Part shown: one piece after another, positions 1 to 4,951 of the stretch | Layout: every line of letters begins with the position of its first letter | Numbering within the stretch: the stretch's first letter is position 1 | From: SVEL01 sp017381055 | Lineage (GTDB): Bacteria; Bacillota; Clostridia; Lachnospirales; Lachnospiraceae | DNA: 5,728 nucleotides | Assembly (NCBI GenBank): GCA_036307185.1 | Contig: JAXJYC010000016.1 | Span: 1 to 5,728 of the forward strand | Direction: 5' to 3' | The notes under the pieces: model-generated | Databases searched by the model: none | Told to the model about the DNA's origin: nothing | What the model saw: only the letters and a program-made list of their open reading frames with translations | Made by a program: the position numbers and the translations under genes

Positions 1-108
1 GATTCCACCTCACGATGAACACCCTTGCTGTTCAGCTATATACTTCCTTGTTACCTAGGTGTATTCGGGACTTTCACCCGTTAGAGCGCGCCCATGGCGC
101 GCAAACAC
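1..108 (-). mobile_element. 5' end of a group II intron (class C-like), partial, runs off the left edge
   Basis: Read on the minus strand, this stretch resembles domain I of bacterial class C group II introns such as the Oceanobacillus iheyensis intron. Starting at 108 it reads GTGTTTG (intron 5' ends are usually GUGYG), then a 7-bp hairpin (86-92 with 96-102), then CTCTAACGGGTGAAAGTCCCG ending at 66, which holds the typical GGGTGA(A/G)AGTCCCG block. The end reads CAAGGGTGTTCATCGTGAGG (27-8) followed by TGGAATC, matching the conserved CAAGGGTGTCC...GTGGAATC part as I recall it. The rest of the ribozyme and any reverse transcriptase/maturase gene would lie beyond position 1. It begins directly after a terminator hairpin and in the direction of transcription, which is how class C introns choose sites. 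The exact first base is uncertain (108, or 103-104 if the start is TTGCG). Group assignment is from remembered sequence, not a covariance search. Confidence 0.75.
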
Positions 109-147
109 AAAACAGATATGTCCTTTGCATATCTGTTTTTTATTTTT
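109..147. terminator. Intrinsic (probably bidirectional) terminator of the polymerase-yolD operon
   Basis: A perfect 12-bp stem pairs 109-120 with 128-139 around the 7-nt loop 121-127. On the plus strand it is followed by a run of T (138-147, broken by one A). On the minus strand the stem closes with TTTT, after which the group II intron begins, so the original U-tract is probably interrupted or displaced by the intron. Lying about 80 nt beyond the yolD-like stop codon and flanked by A-rich and T-rich runs, it fits the terminator of the minus-strand operon. It could also stop plus-strand transcription. Confidence 0.8.
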
Positions 148-217
148 CTTTATTCTTGATTTTTATACTATCTATCTTACAAATTCCGTATTATCTCTTA
201 TCTACCTTAAACTCTTC

Positions 218-646
218 TTATCCTTTATCTATCTCAACACCTATAATTCCTTCGATCTCTATTCTCATACCATTGTCCATAACAATGATTTTTTCTACTT
301 CATCTATCTTCTTTACCACACCTATATCCGTCAAATAGGCTCCGCCCTCCTTAAATCTATCTGGCTTAAAATATGTTATGGATACATTCCATTTCTTATC
401 TAAGTTCCTAGATATTTCAAATAGTTTCATGCTTATAGCTTCCTTAGCTACTTCATCGAGGACTATCTTCTTTTCTGTCAATCTAGCCGTCTCTTCAATA
501 GCTTCCTCATGTCCAGTCAACGCTGCAAATGATGCAAACTGAGCTGCCCTATCTTCCAATGACATATGCGCATGATTTGTAGATTGATAATGAGGCAAAT
601 TGATAATATCATCATATCTATGTTCATCTTTATAATATCCACTCAC
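218..646 (-). CDS. yolD: YolD-like protein
   Basis: A 142-residue protein of the YolD-like family (PF08863), whose genes are typically found beside UvrX/YqjW-type Y-family polymerases; the molecular role is not well established, though an accessory or regulatory part in SOS mutagenesis is usually assumed. The family signature is visible at residues 32-57: DRAAQFASFAALTGHEEAIEE followed by TARLT. The C-terminal half ends in a short beta-rich segment (KKIDEVEKIIVMDNGMRIEI) typical of the family. The start is GTG at 646-644: its G-T-G-A overlaps the TGA stop of the polymerase gene by 4 nt, and GGAGGA lies 8 nt upstream at 660-655. Coupled translation with the polymerase is therefore likely. No ATG close by gives a better start. 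Length is normal and no lesion is visible. It shares the LexA-controlled promoter at 2224-2247. Confidence 0.9.
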   Translation of the reverse strand: MSGYYKDEHRYDDIINLPHYQSTNHAHMSLEDRAAQFASFAALTGHEEAIEETARLTEKKIVLDEVAKEAISMKLFEISRNLDKKWNVSITYFKPDRFKEGGAYLTDIGVVKKIDEVEKIIVMDNGMRIEIEGIIGVEIDKG

Positions 647-2166
647 GCCTTATGTCCTCCTATCTGTCCATTTCTTTCTCTAGTGGTAGCTCCCTCTTCA
701 AAATTCATCCCTTTTAAGACTGCATTTTTACCAAATTTTTTCTTAATATCCAAGACAGCATGCTGTATCTTTTTTTCTTTTTCTAGCTCCTTCTTTTCCT
801 TCTCACGTTCTTGTTCTAGCTGCGCATAATCAGTAAATAAATCCATCTGGGTAAATACAGGTTTCTCAACTGCATCTCTTTCTGGCACAACTCTTGATGC
901 AACAACATTTATCCTACGCACTAATAAATCCCAATTGATAATTCTATCAAACAATTCCTCCACTGCCTTCATAATTATCTTTGTAGAAGATGTCTGACAT
1001 GAAAGATTAATAGTACCATGTGCATGCTTTGGCACCTGTCTACCATAACGGTCTGTTGTAATCTCCCCATGATATTTACTTCGTATTACAGGGTCAGTTA
1101 GATTGTCAATATCATAACCAATAGTTAACACCATTTGGTCTGTAACAAGCTTCTTATCTACTAAATCTAGCACTAGCAAATCAGTCATTTCCTTCACAAT
1201 AAGTTTTGCCTTGTCAGCTGTATATGGATTCTGAAGAACCTGTCCTGTGCTTAAGCTATTATTCTGTGGTTTATATTTTTTAATCTCTGCTATAGTTGTA
1301 GGCTCATACCCCCAGGCATGATCTATTAAAAGCTCTGCATTGATACCAAATAATTTATATAGTAAATCCTCATTATAATAATCATTTGCCTTGCCTAATG
1401 AACAGCGTGCCACGTCCCCCATAGTATACAAACCATTTGCAATAAGCTTCTTAGCATATCCTGGTCCAACTCTCCAGAAATCCGTCAACGGTACATGATT
1501 CCATAAAAGTTTTCTATAAGACATTTCATCAAGCTCTGCTATACGCACACCATCCTCGTCTGCTGGCATCTTCTTCCCCACAATATCCATCGCCACCTTA
1601 CAAAGATACATATTTGTCCCAATACCTGCGGTAGCAGTTACACCTGTTTCTCTAAGCACATCCTTTATCATTCTAAGAGCTAGCTCTCGCCCTGTCATCT
1701 TATAAGTCTTTAGATAGGTAGTGGCATCGATAAAAACCTCATCCACGGAATATACATGCATATCCTCAGGGGCAATATATCTTAAATAAATATCAAATAT
1801 TCTAGTACTATAATCCATGTAATAAGCCATTCTAGGCGCAGCTGCTATATAAGAAACCTCCAGCTCTGGGGATTTCATTAATTCAGGCAAGTTATAGGAT
1901 GCCCCCTTAAACTCACGCCCTCTTAGCTTATTCTTTCTCTCTATATTTACTTCCTTTATCCTCTGTACAACCTCAAAAAGTCTAGGTCTTCCAGGAATCC
2001 CAAAACTCTTAAGCGAAGGAGACACCGCAAGACAAATAGTCTTTTCAGTCCTGCTAGCATCCGCCACCACAAGATTTGTAGTCAAAGGATCAAGACCTCT
2101 CTCCATACACTCCACGGAGGCATAAAAAGATTTTAAATCTATTGCGATATAAGTTTTGTCTGACAT
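643..2166 (-). CDS. Y-family translesion DNA polymerase (UvrX/YqjW-type, UmuC-like)
   Basis: A 507-residue error-prone polymerase that would copy across damaged template bases in the cytoplasm. Palm catalytic residues are visible: D10 in IAIDLKSFYASVE and D142-E143 in YSVDEVFID. Y15 sits at the steric-gate position (D+5) that excludes ribonucleotides. A helix-hairpin-helix region follows (WRVGPGYAKKLIANGLYTMG, about 231-250), then the little-finger domain (about 300-430). QMDLF at 440-444 fits the sliding-clamp binding consensus QxxLF. After it comes a charged, probably coiled-coil tail (about 448-468). The start is ATG at 2166, with AAGGAGG at 2179-2173 and a 6-nt spacer. The family is the Firmicute UvrX/YqjW branch found in chromosomes, prophages and plasmids; an exact gene name cannot be fixed from sequence alone. 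It is first in a two-gene operon with the yolD-like gene and has a LexA box at its promoter, so induction by DNA damage is expected. It is intact. Confidence 0.95.
   Translation of the reverse strand: MSDKTYIAIDLKSFYASVECMERGLDPLTTNLVVADASRTEKTICLAVSPSLKSFGIPGRPRLFEVVQRIKEVNIERKNKLRGREFKGASYNLPELMKSPELEVSYIAAAPRMAYYMDYSTRIFDIYLRYIAPEDMHVYSVDEVFIDATTYLKTYKMTGRELALRMIKDVLRETGVTATAGIGTNMYLCKVAMDIVGKKMPADEDGVRIAELDEMSYRKLLWNHVPLTDFWRVGPGYAKKLIANGLYTMGDVARCSLGKANDYYNEDLLYKLFGINAELLIDHAWGYEPTTIAEIKKYKPQNNSLSTGQVLQNPYTADKAKLIVKEMTDLLVLDLVDKKLVTDQMVLTIGYDIDNLTDPVIRSKYHGEITTDRYGRQVPKHAHGTINLSCQTSSTKIIMKAVEELFDRIINWDLLVRRINVVASRVVPERDAVEKPVFTQMDLFTDYAQLEQEREKEKKELEKEKKIQHAVLDIKKKFGKNAVLKGMNFEEGATTRERNGQIGGHKA
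655..660 (-). promoter_or_regulatory. Ribosome binding site for the yolD-like gene, inside the polymerase gene
   Basis: GGAGGA on the minus strand, encoding part of the last codons of the polymerase (Gly-Gly-His-Lys-Ala), lies 8 nt before the GTG start of the yolD-like gene. It fixes the GTG as the start and supports translational coupling. Confidence 0.75.
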
Positions 2167-2223
2167 AATTGACCTCCTTGGTATTGATATACTGAGTTTC
2201 TTTATTCTCGGCTCAGCAAAATT

Positions 2224-2237
2224 CGAACCTATGTTTG
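2224..2237 (-). promoter_or_regulatory. LexA (SOS) operator
   Basis: The plus strand reads CGAACCTATGTTTG, matching the palindromic B. subtilis-type SOS box CGAACATATGTTCG at 12 of 14 positions. It begins one base downstream of the -10 box and covers the expected transcription start (near 2232), a position where bound LexA would block initiation. The downstream genes are a Y-family polymerase and a YolD-like protein, which are classical SOS targets. This makes chance occurrence unlikely, but repression is inferred. Confidence 0.8.
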
Positions 2238-2238
2238 T

Positions 2239-2247
2239 ATTATATCA
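2239..2247 (-). promoter_or_regulatory. Extended -10 promoter of the polymerase-yolD operon
   Basis: The minus strand reads TGATATAAT, a perfect extended -10 (TGN plus TATAAT). The hexamer 17 bp upstream is CTGGAA, only 3 of 6 matches to TTGACA, so the promoter probably relies on the extended -10. The expected start near 2232 leaves an untranslated leader of about 65 nt before the ATG at 2166. Confidence 0.75.
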
Positions 2248-2285
2248 GAATTCAAGGATTTTTCCAGTAGTTTTTTCTTCTTATA

Positions 2286-2319
2286 CAAAAAAAGATTGCC
2301 TTCAAATGAAAGCAATCTT
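2286..2319 (-). terminator. Intrinsic terminator after the ArsC-family gene
   Basis: On the minus strand AAGATTGC (2319-2312) pairs with GCAATCTT (2299-2292). An inner 3-bp TTC/GAA helix extends it past one mismatch, and seven T follow (2293-2287). It starts 9 nt beyond the stop codon of the ArsC-family gene, ends that transcription unit, and separates it from the SOS promoter. Confidence 0.9.
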
Positions 2320-2327
2320 ATAAAAAT

Positions 2328-2669
2328 CTATGCCCAAGTTTTCCAAACCTCTGGCTTATGTCCAACAGTTGCCTGCTTGCCATTTCTTACAACAGGAGTC
2401 TTAATCACCTGCTGATTAGCTAGTATCTTTTCTTCCTTTTGCTCCGCCACAATATGTTTAATTAATGCTAGCGCATCCTTATCCTTACACTCCTCATTTA
2501 TCATAGCATCAAGTCCACCTACTACCTGACATACACTACGAAATTCACCCTTACTCATTTCCTTTTCACTCATATCAATGAATTGAAACTTAATGCCACG
2601 CTCCTTAAAATAACGCTGTGCTTTCTTTGTATCATTGCACTTTTTTGTGCCAAATATCTGAATGTTCAT
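2328..2669 (-). CDS. ArsC/Spx-family thioredoxin-fold protein
   Basis: A 113-residue protein of the ArsC family (PF03960), near the usual length. The N-terminal thioredoxin-like strand and active-site loop read IQIFGTKKCNDTKKAQRYF, with a single loop cysteine C11 and T14 where Spx has the second Cys of its CxxC. A helix and strand (KERGIKFQFIDM) follow, then the cis-proline region KTPVVRNGKQATVG (90-103), typical of the family. C47 and C61 are further cysteines. Whether it reduces arsenate, acts as a glutaredoxin-like reductase or binds RNA polymerase cannot be told; no ars transporter or arsR lies nearby, so arsenate resistance is not supported. Start ATG at 2669 has a modest AAAGG site about 10 nt upstream. 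It lies 59 nt behind the HAAS gene with no terminator between, so it may be read from the padR promoter, from a weak promoter of its own, or both. Confidence 0.88.
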   Translation of the reverse strand: MNIQIFGTKKCNDTKKAQRYFKERGIKFQFIDMSEKEMSKGEFRSVCQVVGGLDAMINEECKDKDALALIKHIVAEQKEEKILANQQVIKTPVVRNGKQATVGHKPEVWKTWA

Positions 2670-2710
2670 AAATCTATTTACCTTTCAAAATCTTCTTTAA
2701 CCATTTCAAG

Positions 2711-2740
2711 CTTATACTTTTTTCAAGTTTAATATCTCAA
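2711..2740 (-). promoter_or_regulatory. Possible weak promoter for the ArsC-family gene
   Basis: The minus strand shows TTGAGA (2740-2735) and TATAAG (2716-2711) separated by 18 bp. The -35 lies inside the end of the HAAS gene. In AT-rich sequence such matches arise by chance, so this is tentative. Confidence 0.25.
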
Positions 2741-3397
2741 TGACATTATTCTACTAATCACAAAAATAGTTCCAAATATCAATGCTGCTACACCTATATG
2801 AACCGAAAATATAGTTTCCTTAATCAAAAGTGATGGCAATATTATAGCGCACAAAATAATACAACATATAAACCAAATAATAATAAAAGATAACACCTTA
2901 TTAGTTTCTCGTTCTTTCTCCCTAAAAGTTGTACTACAAATATAATAAACAACTAAATATGCAACAAAAACAATCATACCCCAACTAATTAGATCACCAA
3001 GTGAAAATACAAAAGTCATATCTTTACTATTTTTGGCTAACATGATAATCAAAGTTTTTATAACCGAAATAACGCCAACAATCCATACTATATCTAATGT
3101 CAGTATTAACGCATACATCACATTTTCCTTTACTGTTTTCTTTGGTATCTCAGCAATAATTTCATCACATATTTCCTTGTAATTTTCACCAATAACTTTC
3201 TGTATATCATCCCCACGTTCCTGACCATCTACAATCATAGCAATAAGGTCTTCTCTTACCTTTTCTTGATTATATTCAGATATGTTTGCGCCTCTTAAGT
3301 ACACAACCATATTTGTATAGATTTCATCATTTTCTTCTAAAATCTGCTTTTCATTTTCGTTATTCTTCTTTAAAAGTTCCTTTGTCTCTTTCTTCAT
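2729..3397 (-). CDS. HAAS (DUF1048/DUF1700-like) domain membrane protein
   Basis: A 222-residue protein. Residues about 1-27 are a charged, probably helical leader. Residues about 28-88 form a HAAS-like helical domain, including EDLIAMIVDGQERGDDIQKV and YKEICDEIIAEIPKK. Four hydrophobic helices follow at about 94-120, 136-156, 168-190 and 197-216, so it sits in the membrane. HAAS-domain proteins commonly pair with PadR regulators; their role is poorly known, and a sensor, transporter-accessory or envelope-stress function is only guessed at. The ATG at 3397 is 3 nt past the padR stop codon, and its GAGGAG site lies within the last padR codons, so the two genes are co-transcribed and probably coupled. 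The match to DUF1048 or DUF1700 is from motif resemblance and the neighbour, so the exact family is uncertain. Confidence 0.8.
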   Translation of the reverse strand: MKKETKELLKKNNENEKQILEENDEIYTNMVVYLRGANISEYNQEKVREDLIAMIVDGQERGDDIQKVIGENYKEICDEIIAEIPKKTVKENVMYALILTLDIVWIVGVISVIKTLIIMLAKNSKDMTFVFSLGDLISWGMIVFVAYLVVYYICSTTFREKERETNKVLSFIIIWFICCIILCAIILPSLLIKETIFSVHIGVAALIFGTIFVISRIMSLRY

Positions 3398-3400
3398 AAT

Positions 3401-3727
3401 TTACTCACTCCTCTTATTTAATAACTGATTGATAGCACTAGATAATTCCTTCCAATTACCTTCAAATTCATTGAGTTCTCGCTCTCCCTCTTTTGTTAAT
3501 TTATAATATTTTCTAGCTGGGCCAGATTCTGATTCTTTTGTAGTAGCGCTTATTAAATCCTTTTTTTGAAGTCGTAAAATGATTGGATAAATCGTTCCTT
3601 CCGATATTTCTCCAAATCCACACTCCGCAAGTTTACTAGATATTACATAAGCATATGTTTCCTGCTGCCTAATGATTTCTAGAATGCAACCTTCAAGCAA
3701 TCCCTTAAGCATCTGCGATGGTATCAT
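3401..3727 (-). CDS. PadR-family transcriptional regulator
   Basis: A 108-residue winged-helix repressor of the short PadR type (PF03551). The order is typical: a first helix with LKGLLEGCILEIIRQQETYAY (7-27), the recognition region EGTIYPIILRLQKKDLI (43-59, matching the xGTLYPxLxRLexxGLI signature), the wing with GPARKYYKLTKEG (69-81), and a C-terminal dimerisation helix ending in NKRSE. Start ATG at 3727 has AAGGAGG at 3740-3734 and a 6-nt spacer. The gene leads an operon with the HAAS membrane protein. Two palindromic sites cover its own promoter (3751-3773 and 3775-3797), so autorepression relieved by an unknown ligand is the likely mode, as in other PadR systems. Confidence 0.93.
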   Translation of the reverse strand: MIPSQMLKGLLEGCILEIIRQQETYAYVISSKLAECGFGEISEGTIYPIILRLQKKDLISATTKESESGPARKYYKLTKEGERELNEFEGNWKELSSAINQLLNKRSE

Positions 3728-3750
3728 AAAAAGCCTCCTTTCAAAAAATA

Positions 3751-3773
3751 ACTATCTTGCAATACAAGTTAGT
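3751..3773. promoter_or_regulatory. PadR operator 1 (downstream site)
   Basis: A 23-bp palindrome: ACTATCTTG, 5-bp spacer CAATA, CAAGTTAGT. The arms match at 8 of 9 positions. It covers roughly +1 to +23 of the padR transcript. Binding by the encoded PadR is inferred from symmetry and position. Confidence 0.7.
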
Positions 3774-3774
3774 A

Positions 3775-3797
3775 GCTATATTGTAATGCAAGATAGT
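3775..3797. promoter_or_regulatory. PadR operator 2 (core promoter site)
   Basis: A second 23-bp palindrome: GCTATATTG, 5-bp spacer TAATG, CAAGATAGT, with arms matching at 7 of 9. It overlaps the -10 box and most of the spacer. Together with operator 1 it forms an 18-bp inverted repeat (3750-3767 against 3781-3798, one mismatch). The two dyad centres, 3762 and 3786, are 24 bp apart. Confidence 0.7.
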
Positions 3798-3808
3798 TAG
3801 AAAGTCAA
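3780..3808 (-). promoter_or_regulatory. Sigma-A promoter of the padR operon
   Basis: The minus strand shows TTGACT (3808-3803), a 17-bp spacer, and TACAAT (3785-3780), each one base from consensus. Transcription should start near 3773. The -35 lies directly beside the terminator of the upstream unit, and the -10 lies inside operator 2. Confidence 0.85.
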
Positions 3809-3809
3809 G

Positions 3810-3855
3810 AAAAAATAGTGCGCATAAAGTTAATTAATCACCTTATACGCACTAT
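3810..3855 (-). terminator. Strong intrinsic terminator at the end of the abiE/Rpn-remnant unit
   Basis: On the minus strand 3855-3840 pairs with 3830-3815 over 16 bp, including two G-U pairs, around a 9-nt loop (3839-3831). T residues follow at 3814-3810. It is 30 nt past the stop of the Rpn-like remnant and just before the padR -35, so it separates the two transcription units. Confidence 0.88.
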
Positions 3856-3885
3856 GCAATAAACATCTTATTTTATAACATAAAA

Positions 3886-4125
3886 TTATTTTAATTCTAC
3901 TAATTCTTCTACCACATTAATAGGTAACCCTATACACTCTGCAACTTCTTCTACTGAAAGTTTACCATTTGCAAGAAGCTTTTTTACCGAATTAATCTTT
4001 TCTTCTAAAACTCTTTTTTCCACCAACTCTTCTACCGCCTTACACATATCCTTTCTGCCTCCTTCCGTTTCCTTAAAATACTTGACTTGTTTTGCTAACA
4101 ATGAATAAAAAGACTCGTCATTGTG
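3886..4125 (-). pseudogene. 5'-truncated tail of an Rpn/PD-(D/E)XK nuclease transposase-like gene
   Basis: The frame is open from just after a TGA at 4128-4126 to the TAA at 3888-3886, about 79 codons. The product would read LLAKQVKYFKETEGGRKDMC followed by KAVEELVEKRV, then an EEKINSVKKLLANGKLSVEEVAECIGLPI tail. This KxFKETEGG-x2-MCxxxEE stretch and the small C-terminal helical module resemble the end of Rpn family recombination-promoting nucleases/PD-(D/E)XK transposases, which are usually near 300 residues. The catalytic N-terminal part is absent: only 33 nt separate this frame from the abiEii stop. The only initiation codon giving a decent length is TTG at 4101, without a clear ribosome site. 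A short functional protein of 50-71 residues cannot be excluded (ATG at 4047 follows GGAGGCAGAAAGGAT), but a remnant is the better reading. Confidence 0.65.
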
Positions 4126-4134
4126 TCACATTAA

Positions 4135-4951
4135 TTACCAGTCTATAGTAAACAAAAAATTCTGAATCATTTTAAACGCGACCTCTACATTAATCTGTAA
4201 CCAGTTTCGATCTCCTGAACGTTCAACATTTGTTTTAAATCGACGATTAGAAAATGTAAGTAATACCCTCTTACGTATATCATCCATATTCTTTTCTCTC
4301 ATAGTTGGTTCATCAATGATATATACCTTTATGCATTCTATAAGTCGAGAGACATCTACATGGTCTATTAAATAACAAAAATCAAATATATCTTTGTACC
4401 TTGTAGAAAGGGGGCCAAAACGTAATAATGATCTTAATTTCTCAGCAAAAATCTGTTCACAAGAATTAATTAACAAACTAACACCTTCATCATACATACA
4501 TACATACATCAAAACAATACTTATCTTGCTCAATTTTCATATTCGCATGAACACCTAGATCTATTTTACTTTCAATAAAATTGCCATCACTATCTTTGAT
4601 TATAATACATACTCGTTTTCCGTTATACTCTTGCTGTGAAAATTGTTCTATTTAATTGCCAATAATTTCTATTTTAATTCCATCTAAGCAGTTTAATTTT
4701 GAAACAAACTCTCTAATAGAGTCATCTTGCAAAGAATAACGTATAAAATCCAAATCTAGATCTTCTGTTGCTCGTCTGACATTTCCTGTAATACTTCGCA
4801 TAACAACTCCACCTTTTATTGTTACGTTTCTTCCTAAGTTACTTTGAGCAATTGCTTTAAGCACAACATCTTGACACACGCGTGCAGCGGCATTTCTTTC
4901 TAAATAACCAATATTCCTATATTTCTCGGTCATTTCTTCCAAATTGATCAT
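4135..4951 (-). pseudogene. abiEii: AbiEii nucleotidyltransferase toxin gene, disrupted by a stop codon and a frameshift
   Basis: AbiEii proteins (PF08843) are the nucleotidyltransferase toxins of type IV toxin-antitoxin/abortive infection systems. From ATG 4951 (GGAGG at 4963-4959, 7-nt spacer; A of ATG overlaps the abiEi TGA) the first 99 residues hold the nucleotidyltransferase core: IKGGVVMR (45-52) and RRATEDLDLDF (59-69) with the acidic D-L-D-L-D. An in-frame TAA sits at 4654-4652. The same frame continues with IEQFSQQEYNGKRV and KIDLGVHANMKIEQ to a CATA repeat tract (4491-4509), where it hits TGA at 4492-4490. The rest of the family sequence is in another frame: DEGVSLLINSCEQIFAEKLR then FGPLSTRYKDIFDF, ending at TAA 4137-4135. 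Dropping 4 nt joins the parts smoothly, giving about 271 residues, a normal length. Both lesions look genuine; the toxin should be inactive. An upstream TTG at 4954 is not favoured as start. Confidence 0.85.
4491..4509. repeat. CATA tetranucleotide tract inside abiEii
   Basis: Four full CATA units plus CAT (19 bp) on the plus strand, TATG on the coding strand. Removing one unit restores the abiEii reading frame (YCFDVCMYDEGVSLL), so the present frameshift most simply reflects slipped-strand gain of one unit. Confidence 0.85.

Noticed and set aside
15..403. Two overlapping plus-strand open frames at the left edge
   Set aside because: They run across the intron 5' end, the terminator and the antisense of the yolD-like gene, have low-complexity Ser/Ile/Phe-rich translations, and lack ribosome sites. 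Small proteins predicted from intron ends of this kind are usually spurious.
566..829. Plus-strand open frame antisense to the polymerase-yolD junction
   Set aside because: It is a shadow of strongly supported coding sequence on the other strand, with no ribosome site and a repetitive Phe/Ser-rich product.
2192..2216. CTGAG/CTCAG dyad in the polymerase leader as a riboswitch or attenuator
   Set aside because: Only 5 bp with a 15-nt loop, no U-tract, and no recognisable aptamer; not distinguishable from chance.
2328..2669. Arsenate resistance gene arsC in the strict sense
   Set aside because: No arsB, arsR or acr3 neighbours and no evidence for the arginine triad of the classical enzyme, so only family membership is claimed.
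3870..3886. AT-only hairpin at the end of the Rpn-like remnant
   Set aside because: Seven A-T pairs around a 3-nt loop without a T-tract are too weak to be a terminator, and a strong one lies just beyond it.
4135..4533. Separate 132-residue gene with a TTG start
   Set aside because: Its first residues (MSKISIVLMYV) are an out-of-frame reading of abiEii, there is no ribosome site, and the remainder is plainly the C-terminal half of AbiEii.
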